A DNA stretch of 64,000 bases, from assembly GCF_001659605.2 (NCBI RefSeq), contig NC_035176.2:21329890-21393889 (forward strand), given 5' to 3'. Origin of the DNA: Manihot esculenta. Its lineage: Eukaryota; Streptophyta; Magnoliopsida; Malpighiales; Euphorbiaceae. Of the stretch, positions 19,713 through 31,651 are shown one piece after another. Numbering within the stretch: the stretch's first letter is position 1; each line of letters opens with the position of its first letter. Position numbers and translations under genes: made by a program. The notes below the pieces were generated by a model. That model did no database searches, was not told the origin of the DNA, and saw only the letters and a program-made list of their open reading frames with translations.

Positions 19713-20333
19713 TCACCCCAAGGACCAAATAATTAGTGATGCATTACAAGGGGTAACAACTAGATCTTTTATTAGACATATATGTAATAATATTGCATTC
19801 ATATCTCATATAGAACCTAAATCTATAGATGAGGCTATCAGTGATGAGAGTTGGGTTCTTGTTATGCAAGAAGAACTCAACCAATTTGAAAGGAATAAGG
19901 TTTGGACCTTAGTTACTAGATCTAAACATCACCCCACTATAGGCACAAAATGGGTATTTAGAAATAAGCTTGATGAGGATGGCAACATCATTAGAAACAA
20001 AGCTAGGTTGGTAGCTAAAGGCTATAACCAAGAGGAGGACATAGACTATGATGAAACTTTTACCCCCATAGCTAGATTAGAAGCCATTAGAATCTTGCTT
20101 GCATATGCATCCTATATGAATTTTAAACTCTTTCAAATGGATGTGAAAAGTGCCTTTTTAAATGGTTTTATTGAGGAGGAGGTTTATGTTGAGCAACCTC
20201 CGGGGTTTGAAAATTATGACTTTTCAAATCATATTTTTAAATTGTCAAAAGCTTTGTATGGTTTAAAACAAGCTCCAAGAGCTTGGTATGAAAGACTAAG
20301 TAATTTCCTTTTGCAAAATGATTTTTCAAAAGG
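19713..20333 (+). CDS. pol: Copia Pol fragment 2: RT N-terminal part
   Basis: Reverse transcriptase of a Ty1/copia element (SIRE/Maximus-like). It opens with [18 protein letters not shown] and contains [88 protein letters not shown] and [15 protein letters not shown]. It breaks off at FSK-G, where Athila element A begins. Codons past 20333 read into the LTR and are not copia. It joins 14984 in frame upstream and 61750 in frame downstream. No stop or frameshift is visible. Confidence 0.92.
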
Positions 20334-20555
20334 TGATAGAGCATATTTTAGTCCATATTATCATGATCTTATTGATATTTATTCACACCAATTCTACCTA
20401 ATTTTGTGGTTTTAATCATGTTTTGCAAATATTAGGTGTGAAGAGACAATTTGGAGAAAATGCTCTTAAAAATGCCAAAAAGTGCCAAATCTGGAAAAGC
20501 CACCTTCGGAAGCACCTTCGGAAGCCGAAACTCAAGTCCAGAGCCGAAACTCAAC
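20334..20555 (+). mobile_element. A 5' LTR, first part
   Basis: 222 bp matching 60081-60302 of the 3' LTR, including the start of a TTCGGAAGCACC repeat run. It is cut at TCAAC (20551-20555) by M1 and resumes at 53430. Confidence 0.93.
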
Positions 20556-21861
20556 TGTAACAGCCCGAAAACCGATACCCCTCTGTAACGGCCCGAACCG
20601 CTACCGGCGCTAGGATCCAGATCGGCTTAAGGCCGCCGGGACCCGTAACAAGCCAAACATCCATCCTATCACCTGGTCAAATCCCATACATGATCAAAAC
20701 TTTAACACAAAAACTTAAACATCTGATGCAAACACCGAGCTTGACCTGTATGCAACATAATTGAAAACATAAAGAACCCCCTACTAGAGTCCTCATCATA
20801 CTCTAGCTGGGTCAACATAACATACATCAAGCTGGGATCACATCCAAAGAACTAGAACCTAACCTGTGCATGCATCGAACCACAAACATAAGACCTCCAC
20901 TAGAGTCCTCAACATACTCTAGCATGGTAAACAACACATGCAACAAGTTTAGTTCAAACACAACTCAACATTAAACCATAACATACATCATGTACTGAAA
21001 AAGAGGGACTAACTAAGTCTTAGGGCCAAGCACAGTACTAATCCTTAAACATAACTCTACTTTACATTACATCTCATTTCATTATCTTACAATATATTAT
21101 ATCAATTTATATTACATCATGTCCACACTAACAGTACTAATCTATTACATAAGCAAGACTTTTACCCTTGACGTCTTCCTGGCCTACCTCTGTCCTGCAA
21201 AACTGGGGTTAGGGGAGAGGGGTGAGCTAAAAAGCCTAGTGAGTAGAAACAAAGAAAACAGTTCATTAATTACATGCTTTCATGAAATGCGCCACAGCAC
21301 AAACAATTCACATCACGGATTGGACATGACCACCAAAACTCCCTCTATCTGTAACATAACATGGTGCCCGGCCCTTCGGGCTCCTCAGGACTTCATTATG
21401 CCCGGCTCTCAAGGGGCTCCTCAGGACTTCATTATCATAACATAGCTAGGGCTCTTGGGGTCGCCTTGGTCCATCCACATCAACAGTAAATAATGCAATG
21501 CGTCATATTCGTGAAACTAATGTAATCAACCTATTACATATAAACATGATGCATGAACATGCTTTAGGCATTTGATTTCTTAAAATAAAAGATTAAGTTA
21601 GTTCTACTCACCTCTGGCAGACGCTGGACTGACTCTGCAACAGCTAACTCTGATGGCCTCCTCGGTCCCTCGGGTCCGATCCTATACGGGTGGACTCGAA
21701 TGAGGTGCCAAACACACTCTAAACAACTCATAAACAACTACCCAAAAACCCCCTAAAACATCACTTAAACATGCATAGAAAACAACCATGAAAAGGCTGG
21801 ACAGGACACTTTCGGCGGCACCTTCGGCGGCCGAACCCTCTCTCCAAAGACGAAACTCGGG
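20556..21861 (-). mobile_element. M1 3' LTR, terminal part (minus)
   Basis: Begins TGTAACAGCCCG, the complement of the LTR 3' end, and matches 41142-42447 of the M1 5' LTR. Cut at TCGGG (21857-21861) by A'; continues at 37701. Confidence 0.92.
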
Positions 21862-23589
21862 TGATAGAGCATAATTTAGTCCATTTTATATTAATATTAT
21901 TGATAAATATTTACATGATTTCTGCTTAATTTAGTGCTTTTAATATTATTTTGCAGAAAATGGTGTAAAAGGACACTTTGGAGAAAATACCCCTAAAACT
22001 GCCTTATTTGGAGCAAAAGAGAGCAAGCCTGCCAAGTTGAAATCATGTCAAGTTAAATATGGAAAGTTCTAAATAAGGAAAGTGGCAAAGAAGGAAAGAA
22101 CATTGAGCCAAAGCAATTTGAAATTCAAATTTCAAATCACCAAGTTGCCTTTTCCTTATTCTAGAAGCCACATCTCAAGTTGCTATAATTGAAGAGCCAA
22201 AGAAGGAAAGTATTTTGAAATTCAAATCTCTAAAATTCATATTCAGATATTGGATTTCAAGATCCCACTCATTAAGGAAGTCAAATCTCAAGATCACATG
22301 TTTCCCACTTTATGCCATGCACATTCAAGTTTCCATAAAAGGCTCCACCTTCCTCTTTAGTGAATGGGCACACTCCAAAAACGTGGGCAGCCTCTTGGAC
22401 ACACCTTGGGCAGTATCTTGAAGATCTTGGACAGCAATTAAAAGACTAAAGAGCCCCCACTTGCATGCTCCACGTTTTTGCCTTCACCCATACACAAAGA
22501 AGGCACATAACTCACCAAGGGCACTTTGGAAAGTCTCCAAAAGACTCATGGATACTAAAAAGGAAATAGGCAGCCTCTCAACACCTATTTAAAGGCCTCA
22601 AGAACACAAGAAGAGGCACAATTCAACTCTCCAAATTCGGCCAAGCAAGGGCAGCCACACTCCAAGGGGCTTCTCCCCTCAATTTCGGTTCTTCTTTCTT
22701 CTTTTCTTTAATTTTCTATTTTGGTTCAGCCATGAGTGGCTGAAACCTTCTTTCTAGTTGAAGTTTGGTTGAAACTAAGGTTGTTTAAAAGGTTGTGAGA
22801 TCTGAACATAAAGCGTTTGCTTTTGATTTATTCAATATTCATGCAATTGTGCTTAATTCTAAAGATTGCTTTGTTGTTTTGATCAAATTGGCCACTTGAT
22901 TCTTGATTGCAAAGTTAATTGATTGTTGATTAGGATATTTGTTAGTCCGTAATTGCTGGAAATATTCTGATCTAAGAACACTTGGTGTAAAAACCCAAGA
23001 AATTGCATGATCTAGCAACATCTCATGCGTTTGAGTAGCTAGGGTTTGGATCTTTCTTGTTCTTCATGCAATTGGCAATTGTTTTGATACCTACGGTCCA
23101 AGGACGTTCCTTGGCAATTTGTTGATTAGTAATTGGTTAGAGGACGTTCCCTAATCAGTTTGTTCATAAGGAAAGATATGGTGGTGAGAAGCGTCTTCCA
23201 CCCCCATAACCAACCTATTGAATCAATCAAGATTACCATGTTTCAATGATCAACCCAAACAACCAAAGTGGATCCATATCTTCAACTAGACCTTTCTCTT
23301 ACTGATTTCCTCTCTTATTTTAGATTACTTGCTGTTTCAATTACTTTCATTAGTTCTTAATCAAATCATCTCAAAACCCCCCTTTTTACTTTCCTTGCAC
23401 TTTACTTTTGTTCTGTTTGCAATTACTTGCTTTCTATTGTGTTTTCAATTGGTTTTATTGGTCTTGATTGAGATAAATAAATAGGTAATCAATTCTCTGT
23501 GGATACGATCCTTCACCACTGTCTACAGTTGTAAATTGTACGTAACCAAGAAGGTTATTTTTGACCGGCTTCGACAACCGCTCCTGTAA
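21862..23589 (+). mobile_element. A' LTR1
   Basis: 1728 bp, starting TGATAGAGCATAATTTAG. It has TATTTAAA (22586-22593) as a likely TATA box, followed by GAACACAAGAAGAGGCAC. The end reads CTCCTGTAA, where LTR3 has CTCCTGTCA, so there is one substitution in the terminal CA. Confidence 0.92.
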
Positions 23590-23594
23590 AAAAT

Positions 23595-23612
23595 TGGCGC
23601 CGTTGCCGGGGA
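23595..23612 (+). other. Primer binding site, A' internal A (tRNA-Asp)
   Basis: TGGCGCCGTTGCCGGGGA lies five bases after LTR1. It is complementary to the 3' end of plant tRNA-Asp and is the primer known for Athila elements. Confidence 0.9.
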
Positions 23613-23703
23613 TTTGATTTAACTTATTTGTTTTTCTTTCAGGACCAAATTTAAAAGAAAAAAAAATTCACCATAGGCACGGTCACCATCGCAGATCTGA
23701 ATC

Positions 23704-25140
23704 ATGGCTAAGGTAAGTACATCTGTTTACTGTTCTCAACTTTCTAAACTAATCTCTGCTGTGAGAATTCTTGTTATAGGCCAAGCTGAACAAGCCCAAC
23801 CAAAACCTAAAGGTTTCAATACTGATCTTTATGAGAAATTAAAGGCTTTGCAACATTTTCAAAACGAAGTGGATCAAATGGCCCAACAAGCACTTGCATT
23901 TGAACGACCCTATGGACAGCCAAGACATGATCCCTACCATAACACATACAATCCACATTGGGGAGACCATCCAAATTATGGCTATGCAAGGGACCAACAA
24001 GTACATGCATTTGAAGGATTCTATGAACAGCCAAGACATGATCCATACTATAACACATACAATCCAGGTTGGAGAGACTATCCAGACTGCAGTTATGCAG
24101 AGACTAACAACTACCAGGATTATCAAGGATATCAAGCCCAACCAGAACCTCAAAGTTCCAATCTTGATGAGATTATGAAGACTTTGCAGAGTATCCAACA
24201 GCAACAGGATCAATTGAACAACTCATTGAATGCAACCATGTTAAGAAGAGAGGAAGAGCTTCAAGATGTGGAGGATGAAGATGAAAGTTGGCAAATTCAA
24301 GAACAAGCTGCTGAAGAGACACAACCAGAATACTGTTTGTCCAAACAAACGGATCAAACAGAACTTGTTGATAATTCAAATATCATTGATTGTTTGAGCA
24401 AAGATAATTTTGATATAAAAGATGATATTCTAACCAATGATTCATGCAGCATCTAGCAGATTGAGGTTTTGTAGACAGAAGACATTCGGCCGCCGAACCC
24501 TACTGCCCTTCAAACACCAGATTCTGTTGCACCACCTCAGGAATAAATTGAGCAAGACGTCCTTCGGCCGCCGAACATCTTTCGGCCGCCGAACCCAAGC
24601 GATCTTCAGACGCCGAATCCATCACCGCAGTCCACTCCGCAAACTGAAGACCTTCGGCCGCCGAACTCAGACACTTTTCGGCCGCCGAACCTTGTTCCAC
24701 AAATTCCAACACAGATCAGTCTTCCACTTCAGTTAGGTCCTATGCAAAAGGAGGATACTGAACCCAATTACACAATTCACCCAATGCAAACAGCCCATGC
24801 TCACAAGGAACAAATGGCGTTCCAAGAGCCAAAACCAAAGGAGCATGCAGATCAATGTCTTCCCAAACCCCCGGATAAGGTAGAGTTTGTTTTGCCAGAT
24901 TTTAGTACTAAATTGCAGCTACATATGGAGAAACATGAATTGGAATTCAAAGTTCTGCCCAATCATCTCCAAAGTACAAACATAAAGGCTAGAGGCACAC
25001 CTCATCTAAAAAAGGAGAAGCTAATCATGTTACTTCATGAGTACATGGAGAAAATAGGATGGTTCATGACCAAATCAAAAGGAGCGCTACACTTTTCGCT
25101 CAATGCAATTGGGACTCTTTTCCCTTCCCCAATTACTTGA
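23704..25140 (+). pseudogene. A' internal A: Gag-spacer plus RT-leader remnant
   Basis: One long frame opening MAKVSTSVYCSQLSK, interrupted by stops at 24454, 24472 and 24544. The first part (250 aa) has two tandem copies of QPRHDPY-NTYNP-W-D-PNY, a unit present once in the Gag spacer of A, and then Gln-rich and acidic stretches. The middle encodes repeated RPPN peptides from TTCGGCCGCCGAAC units (24485-24497 and others). The last part (24742-25140) has ELEFKVLPNHLQ and EKLIMLLHEYMEKIGW, resembling the start of Athila RT. The Gag capsid domain, protease, RT core and integrase are absent. Stop 24454 (TAG) is CAG in copy B. Confidence 0.8.
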
Positions 25141-25240
25141 GCCTTGATCAAGAGGATCGCACCATGCACACCACACCCAGGGAAGTACTCAGTTTCCTTT
25201 GTTCTTTTATGTTTCTTATACATTGAGGACAATGCATGAT

Positions 25241-25256
25241 TTAAGTGTGGGGGTGC
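25241..25256 (+). other. Internal polypurine-like tract, A' internal A
   Basis: TTAAGTGTGGGGGTGC lies about 1 kb of element sequence before the real tract at 31635-31651 and duplicates its core. The same pair occurs in internal B (35051) and in A (59091). Confidence 0.6.
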
Positions 25257-25417
25257 ATATCTCTGAATTTTTACTTTTAAGTTTATTTTCGCTTTAATCT
25301 TTTTTAAGTTTATTTTCGCTTTAATCTTTAGTTTTCTTGCATTAGGCAAAAATTTTTTCATTTTTGTTATTTTTATGCTTTCAATAATACACACACAACC
25401 ACAACCTTCTTCTTCTT

Positions 25418-27687
25418 TGTAATACCCGGCTAGACCCCGGTATCGGAATTCCTACGTTCCGGCGGATTTTCCGTTGGAAGTCGGGATTCGAGGATGTCGG
25501 AGCTTGCCCTAAGGGTATAAGAAAGGTTTTTAAGATGTTTTTAAGTGTTTTTATCATGTTTGCATGTTTTGAGTTAAGAAAATTGAGTTTTGAAATGAAA
25601 AGGCCAAGGGGACAAAAGCCAGGTTCGGCCGCCGAAGGTGAAGTTCGGCCGCCGAAAGTTGCATGGTTTCGCATGCACGTTAGGCCGCCGAAGGAAGGGT
25701 CGGTTGGCCACTACAAAAGCCCCTTTTGCCCGAGACTTGAGTGTTAAACACTCTGTTTTTGGGTCAAAGGTAGGTTCAAGCTCTCCTTGGTGTGATTTTT
25801 CATGTTTTCCTCAAATCTTGCATGTTTTAACTTGATTTGAGCTTTGTTTTAGAGATTTGAGCAAAAGGAAGCAAAGTTGAGCACTTGGAGAGTTTGAGTG
25901 AGTTTTTCCCCATCTCCAAGCTTGGATCATCAATCCTCTAGTTCAGCAAGAGGTAAGCATGGATCCTCACCTCCCCTTATGTTTAAAGCAAGTTTTAGAA
26001 GTTTTGGAGAGGTTTATGGCATGTTTTGGGGTATAAGCATGAGTTTGAGCATATGTTGCTCATATGCGTTTTGTTGTGGTTTTTGGGGCTTGAACTAGTT
26101 TTTAGGCCTCTATATGCATGAGTTATGTTATATGTTAGTTGAGAAGTGTTGGTATGCATGTTATGGGTGTTTGCTAGGAGTTTGGAGGCTGAGAGCATGA
26201 GTTGTGCTCGGATTCTACCTTTCTGGAGAATCCAGGTTCGGCCGCCGAAGCAAGGTTCGGCCGCCGAACCCCTTGTGGAGGCAGTTTCGGCTGCCAAACC
26301 TTGCCCCCGAAAGCTAGGCTTTTGGGTGAGAAAGAGACTTTCGGCCGCCGAAAGAGGAAGTTCGGCCGCCGAAAGTGCATGAGTTTCGTCTCTGGACGAG
26401 ACTTTCGGCCGCCGAAGGTGCCGCCGAACATGCATGAGTTTCGTCTCTGGAGGGAGGTTTCGGCCGCCGAACCAGCCGCCGAAAGTGCCCAGTCCAGCCT
26501 TCTTTTGCCCATTTTCCCATGCATGCCTATGATGTTTTAGAGGGGTTTTGGGGAGATAGTAAGAGTTATGTTTAAGTAAGTTTGGTCCTCATTTGAGTCC
26601 ACCTGTGTAGGTACGGACCCGAGAGACCAAGGAGGCCCACAGAGTTAGAGTTACAGAGACTGCTCAGCAGTTGACAGAGGTGAGTGGAACAGAACTATAT
26701 TTTAAAAGTTAAGAACTGTTTTAGCATGATTCATGCATCAGTCATGCCATGTTTATGTAGGATGCTTTGCATTAGTATTCACCAAGTTGATGCATTGCAT
26801 TATTACTTGTATATGTGGATTGGACCGAGGCGATCTCAATAGCCCATAAGTCTGTCATTGTTGTATGACCTGTGTGAGCTCCTTTGGGGCCGGGCATTTA
26901 CCTTGGATGAGTCCTGTGAGAGCCCTTATAGGGTCGGGCACCATGAGTAGTTAGTGAAAGACCTGTGTGAGCTCCTTTGGGGGCCGGGTACTGACAGAGG
27001 GAGTTTTGGGATCATGTCCAATCCGAGATGTGAAATGTTTGTGCAGTGATCGCATCATATGATGGCATGTTTTAAATGTGATTTTTTATAGATTCCGCTC
27101 ACTGGGCTTTAGCAGCTCATCCCTCTCCCTAACCCCATTTTACAGGGCCTCAGAGAAGAGAAAGAGAAAGAGAGAGCAAGGGTAAAAGGCTTATGTAATA
27201 GTATAGAGTAGTGGACATGATAATGATGTACAGTACAGAGTTTATGCAATGTATAGAAATGATGTAATAGTAAGTTATGTACTGAGTTATAGAATTGTGC
27301 TTGGCCCTAGTGCTTGTTATTCCTTTATACATGATTCTTTTATGTTATGTATGTTTGAGATAATGTTGTTATGAGAGCTAGGCTTGGTGCATGGTAGTAT
27401 CTCTATCTCTGTAGTTACTGTATGGTACCATAGCAGGTATCACTCTTCGAGTGCATACAGACAGAGCATGCATAGTCCAGGCTTAGTCGTTTCAGTGATA
27501 CAGATAGTCAAGCAAAGAAAAAAAAAAAATAATAGAGAAGAGTAAGTAACAGTTTTAAGCTTAAGTATGCTCATGTATGGGTTTTATCAGGTACTTAGAG
27601 TTGACAGTAGGCTTACTACGGGTCCCGGCGGCCTTAAGCCGATCTGGATCCTAGTGCCGGTGATGGTCCGGTAAGCGGGCTGTTACA
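25418..27687 (+). mobile_element. T3 5' LTR
   Basis: TGTAATACCC...CTGTTACA. Palindromes lie at 25624-25636 and 25644-25656, and a large cluster at 26233-26490. At the TATA position it has CTACAAAAG, so the TATA box is weak or lost. The repeat block (about 26870-26990) has CCTGTG-GAGCTCCTTTGGGGCCG units. The U5 region has a poly-A run (about 27518). Confidence 0.92.
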
Positions 27688-27690
27688 GAT

Positions 27691-27702
27691 TGGTATCAGA
27701 GC
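27691..27702 (+). other. Primer binding site of T3 (tRNA-Met)
   Basis: TGGTATCAGAGC lies three bases after the LTR end at 27687. Confidence 0.93.
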
Positions 27703-27864
27703 ATAGGGCCTCTAAAGTACGGTGTGCTGAGCTAAGATGCTCAGGGATTAGAGATATCTCACATCGGAAAGAGGTTGTTTTAGAGGGCAAGCACAATAGG
27801 AAGATCATGTCCACTAGGATAGGATGTTGAGTCCTGTCTTGCTGTGTTATGCCATGACTTTATG

Positions 27865-30468
27865 CATGTGCATTTAATGATATGCTATGATATGTTATGT
27901 TATGAGTTGCGGGGTCATGTTGTTACATGGATCCTGAGAGGAACCCGTCGATCAGCTAGATTGACTGGAGCTCCGCCCGAGAATGAGGGTATGGAAGGGC
28001 GTCCCCCTGCTTTGCCTAGAGCTATGTCCCAAAGAGCAGGCAGAGAAAGATCATCAAGGGACCCTAGAAGGTCTTTTGATGAAAGCAGGAGGGAGACAGA
28101 ACAGAGAAGAAGATCTAGTGATACAAGGGAAGAGATGGATGTGGATCCAAGAAGGGATGGAGGGTTAGGTGTTGGCACTATGGAGGAGGATGTGGGATCA
28201 TCACAGGGAGGCGGTCAGGCCTCGGGGTATGGTTATCCACCCCACTATCAGCCCTACCCACAGGGCCCAGGATATTCGATGGGAGGTACATCGGATTATC
28301 CGAGTTTTCACCCATATTCCACATATATGCCTTATCCACCGTATTACCCCCCATATCCACCATATCCCATGTATCCACCCTCGCCTTTTTACCCCAGTCC
28401 AGCATACTCTACACCAGAAAGTTCTGCACCTCCCCCACCACCACCAGTGGTACAACCAGAAGCCCCAGTTATCCAAACACCTCAACCTGGCCCATCTGTG
28501 AGGAGCAAGGTAAAGATGACTGATTACCTAAAGTTAGATGCTCCTAAGTATCAATCAGGAGATGATCCGTTTGAGTACATTAAAGCAGTCAAGATGATAG
28601 CAGATGAGCTAGGGGCAGATGATACCCGAGCCATCCAGATGGCAGGGTTCACTTTAAAATGTAAGAAGGCGAAGGAATGGTTTGGCGTCTATGTGGACCC
28701 TAGGTTGGATAACATGTCTTGGGAGGAGTTTGCTAATGAGTTTGCCGGATGGGCATTTCCAGATAGTTCGAAAGAGCTAAAGATGATAGAGTTTGAGCAG
28801 CTCAAGCAGACAGAGGATATGAGTATTGATGAGTTTACTGACAGGTTTCTGGAGTTGCTGCGGTATGCAGGACAGGCCTATGATACGGAACAGAAAAAGG
28901 CTAGGAGGTATGCTATGAAACTGCATTCCAGGTATTCCTCTTTGATCCATGCAGCCGAGAGGGAGAGTTTCCACACCGTGGTGGATTTAGCACGGAGGAT
29001 GGAGGCTAGTGCCATTATACAGGGTACAGTGAAACAGCAGCCGGCACAGTCTTCTGGTTCTAAGACCCCAGGTAGGGGTAAGTCAGATCCCTCTTCACAG
29101 GGTGCAGCAACTTCCAGTGGTAAGAAGTGGAGTGGTTCCACGCAGAAGTCGAAGAAGAATAAGTTCTGGAATAAGATTAAAGCAGGTTTGGGATTAGGCA
29201 GTGGCACGAGTTCAGGTTCAGAGGTTCCAGAGTGTAATAGGTGCGGGAAAGCGCACAGAGGAGTTTGTCGCTTTGGGATTACAGGATGTTACAGGTGTGG
29301 CCAGGAGGGACACATGGCTCGTGAGTGCCCTCAGGCATCTTTCACGGCACCATCCCATCAGACAGCTCCAGCTAGCATGCCACAGCCACCAGTTTCAGGT
29401 ATGACGCAGGGCAGAGGCAGAGGGAGAGGGTCAGCCTCTTCATCTGCGGGTCCCCGAGGTGGAGGTCCGTCAGCTCCGGCGCGGATTTTCACGATGACAC
29501 AGCAGGAGGCAAACACTTCTAACACCGTGGTGTCAGGTAATCTCCTCATTGGGTGTTCTGAGGTGTATACTTTGTTAGACCCTGGTGCTTCGCATTCCTT
29601 TGTTGCTCCCAGAGCCATAGAGAGAGTGGGTTTGATGACGTCTGGGTTAGAGTGTCCCCTATGGGTCAGTGGCCCTAAGTGTGATCCATCGTTGGCAGAG
29701 ACAGTCTGTCGACATAGTCCAGTGTTTTTAGATGGTAGATGCCTTCCAGCTGACCTTGTGGTTCTAGAGTTGACAGATTTTGACGTCATTCTAGGGATGG
29801 ATTGGCTATCTGCATATGGTGCTACCTTGGACTGCAGAGACAAGGTAGTTAAGTTCAGAGATGAGGATGGATCTGAGTTTGTCTTCAGAGGAGACAGGAG
29901 GGGCACGCCTAGAGGTCTGATATCAGCCCTACAGGCTCGTAGGTTGCTCAGGAGGGGATGTCAGGGGTATCTAGCTCATGTGAGAGAGCTAGACAGTCAG
30001 GTTAGGGACCCCAGTTCAGTGCCCGTAGTCAGAGAGTTCCCAGATGTGTTTCCAGATGAGCTTCCAGGACTACCACCTGATAGGGAAATAGAGTTCGAGA
30101 TCGAGTTAGTGCCTGGTACCAGACCGATCTCTATTCCTCCCTACAGGATGGCACCAGCAGAGCTTAAGGAGTTGAAAGAGCAGCTACAGGAGTTGGTAGA
30201 TAAGGGTTTCATCCGTCCAAGTACCTCACCCTGGGGTGCTCCAGTGTTGTTTGTCAAGAAAAAGGATGGATCCCTTAGACTTTGTATCGACTACAGGCAG
30301 TTGAACAAAGTCACTACCAAGAATAAGTATCCTCTACCCAGGATCGATGATCTATTCGACCAGCTAGCAGGAGCAGGTTGTTTTTCTAAGATAGATCTGA
30401 GATCGGGCTATCATCAGCTGAGAATCAGGGAAGAGGATGTACCTAAGACAGCTTTCAGGACCAGATAA
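27865..30468 (+). CDS. gag-pol: T3 Gag-protease-partial RT, truncated
   Basis: The frame runs unbroken from upstream of 27865 to the junction stop TAA at 30466-30468. The usual ATG before [11 protein letters not shown] is CTG here (near 27936), so initiation would need an in-frame ATG such as that near 27865, which is uncertain. It carries the Pro/Tyr-rich N-terminus, Gag domain ([30 protein letters not shown]), two intact zinc knuckles ([26 protein letters not shown]), protease DPGASHSF, and the RT N-terminus through [11 protein letters not shown] to FRTR. The RT catalytic residues, RNase H and integrase are deleted. Confidence 0.88.
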   Translation, partial: HVHLMICYDMLCYELRGHVVTWILRGTRRSARLTGAPPENEGMEGRPPALPRAMSQRAGRERSSRDPRRSFDESRRETEQRRRSSDTREEMDVDPRRDGGLGVGTMEEDVGSSQGGGQASGYGYPPHYQPYPQGPGYSMGGTSDYPSFHPYSTYMPYPPYYPPYPPYPMYPPSPFYPSPAYSTPESSAPPPPPPVVQPEAPVIQTPQPGPSVRSKVKMTDYLKLDAPKYQSGDDPFEYIKAVKMIADELGADDTRAIQMAGFTLKCKKAKEWFGVYVDPRLDNMSWEEFANEFAGWAFPDSSKELKMIEFEQLKQTEDMSIDEFTDRFLELLRYAGQAYDTEQKKARRYAMKLHSRYSSLIHAAERESFHTVVDLARRMEASAIIQGTVKQQPAQSSGSKTPGRGKSDPSSQGAATSSGKKWSGSTQKSKKNKFWNKIKAGLGLGSGTSSGSEVPECNRCGKAHRGVCRFGITGCYRCGQEGHMARECPQASFTAPSHQTAPASMPQPPVSGMTQGRGRGRGSASSSAGPRGGGPSAPARIFTMTQQEANTSNTVVSGNLLIGCSEVYTLLDPGASHSFVAPRAIERVGLMTSGLECPLWVSGPKCDPSLAETVCRHSPVFLDGRCLPADLVVLELTDFDVILGMDWLSAYGATLDCRDKVVKFRDEDGSEFVFRGDRRGTPRGLISALQARRLLRRGCQGYLAHVRELDSQVRDPSSVPVVREFPDVFPDELPGLPPDREIEFEIELVPGTRPISIPPYRMAPAELKELKEQLQELVDKGFIRPSTSPWGAPVLFVKKKDGSLRLCIDYRQLNKVTTKNKYPLPRIDDLFDQLAGAGCFSKIDLRSGYHQLRIREEDVPKTAFRTR

Positions 30469-30906
30469 TGTATAGAAATGATGTAATAGTAAGTTATGTA
30501 CTGAGTTATAGAATTGTGCTTGGCCCTAGTGCTTGTTATTCCTTTATACATGATTCTTTTATGTTATGTATGTTTGAGATAATGTTGTTATGAGAGCTAG
30601 GCTTGGTGCATGGTAGTATCTCTATCTCTGTAGTTACTGTATGGTACCATAGCAGGTATCACTCTTCGAGTGCATACAGACAGAGCATGCATAGTCCAGG
30701 CTTAGTCGTTTCAGTGATACAGATAGTCAAGCAAAGAAAAAAAAAAAATAATAGAGAAGAGTAAGTAACAGTTTTAAGCTTAAGTATGCTCATGTATGGG
30801 TTTTATCAGGTACTTAGAGTTGACAGTAGGCTTACTACGGGTCCCGGCGGCCTTAAGCCGATCTGGATCCTAGTGCCGGTGATGGTCCGGTAAGCGGGCT
30901 GTTACA
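30467..30906 (+). mobile_element. T3 truncated 3' LTR (last 440 bp)
   Basis: Same length as 27248-27687 and apparently identical. It is joined directly to the RT frame with little or no microhomology. Confidence 0.93.
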
Positions 30907-30911
30907 TTCTT

Positions 30912-31651
30912 CTTTTTGTTTTGCTCTACTCAAACTGATGAACTATGTTGGATGAGTTTTTCTTTCCATGACCCCATTGATGTGATAACTCTTTAAACTT
31001 ATGTTGAATCACCTGCAGTGAGTTATAGTCATGTTTGAGAATTGTCTTTTGAATTGAATCTTTGAGTTTGCCATGGTGAAAAATATACTGATGACCCTCA
31101 ATCGATTGAGAAAAATCAAAATTGTGTGAATGAACTTAACATGACTTGCTTTAGCAATTGGTGTTGATTTGCCCAAATCATTGAGAGAAAGAAAATTCAG
31201 CAAAGGCAAAGACCTCAAAAGCACATATCAAAAGTTGTTCCAATGGTCAAAAGACTATGAACAAGGCTAGTAGCCACTTGGATAGGTGACCAACTGAAAA
31301 TCTAAACCTTCAAATCAAAAATAGGTTGGTGACCTTTCCAAAAAAAATCTAAAGTGCAAAAGCCTGAATAAAGTACTTCAAGGTAAGGGCAAGTCAATCC
31401 AAAAGCTAGAAAAAGTCTTAACAAATTAATGTGCATGTCTCTCTTGAGGAAAACAAATCCTAGCCATGGTAAGCAAAGGGAAACAAGGAAAAGAGGTAAG
31501 TAATTTTCATGCATATATTCTTCACTGCAATGATTCAAAATAGGGGTCTAGAGTATGAGCTTAAGTGGAAATAAGGATCTAGAGCAAAGAAGACTTATTT
31601 GACTATGTTTGTTTGCTTGAGGACAAGCAAAAGCTTAAGTGTGGGGGTATT
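30912..31651 (+). other. A' internal A, 3' untranslated part and polypurine tract
   Basis: Noncoding sequence continuing from 25417 and matching 35228-35967 in copy B and 59313-60080 in A. It ends GAGGACAAGCAAAAGC-TTAAGTGTGGGGGTATT (31621-31651) directly against LTR2, which serves as the polypurine tract. No gene is seen. Confidence 0.85.

Larger units (their letters stand above)
25418..30906 (+). mobile_element. T3: truncated, recent Tekay element in A'
   Basis: A full 5' LTR (25418-27687, 2270 bp), tRNA-Met site (27691-27702), gag-protease-partial RT frame, then the last 440 bp of a 3' LTR (30467-30906). The target duplication is TTCTT (25413-25417 and 30907-30911). The 440-bp remnant looks identical by eye to 27248-27687, so T3 is young. 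As in T2, the deletion runs from pol into the 3' LTR. Confidence 0.93.

Noticed and set aside
20334..20415. Extension of the copia RT frame past 20333 ([18 protein letters not shown])
   Set aside because: This is chance read-through into the Athila LTR; the true copia frame continues at 61750.
27518..27535. Poly-A run as a retrogene or SINE tail
   Set aside because: It lies inside the T3 LTR, is duplicated with it at about 30737, and has no target duplication or upstream retrogene.
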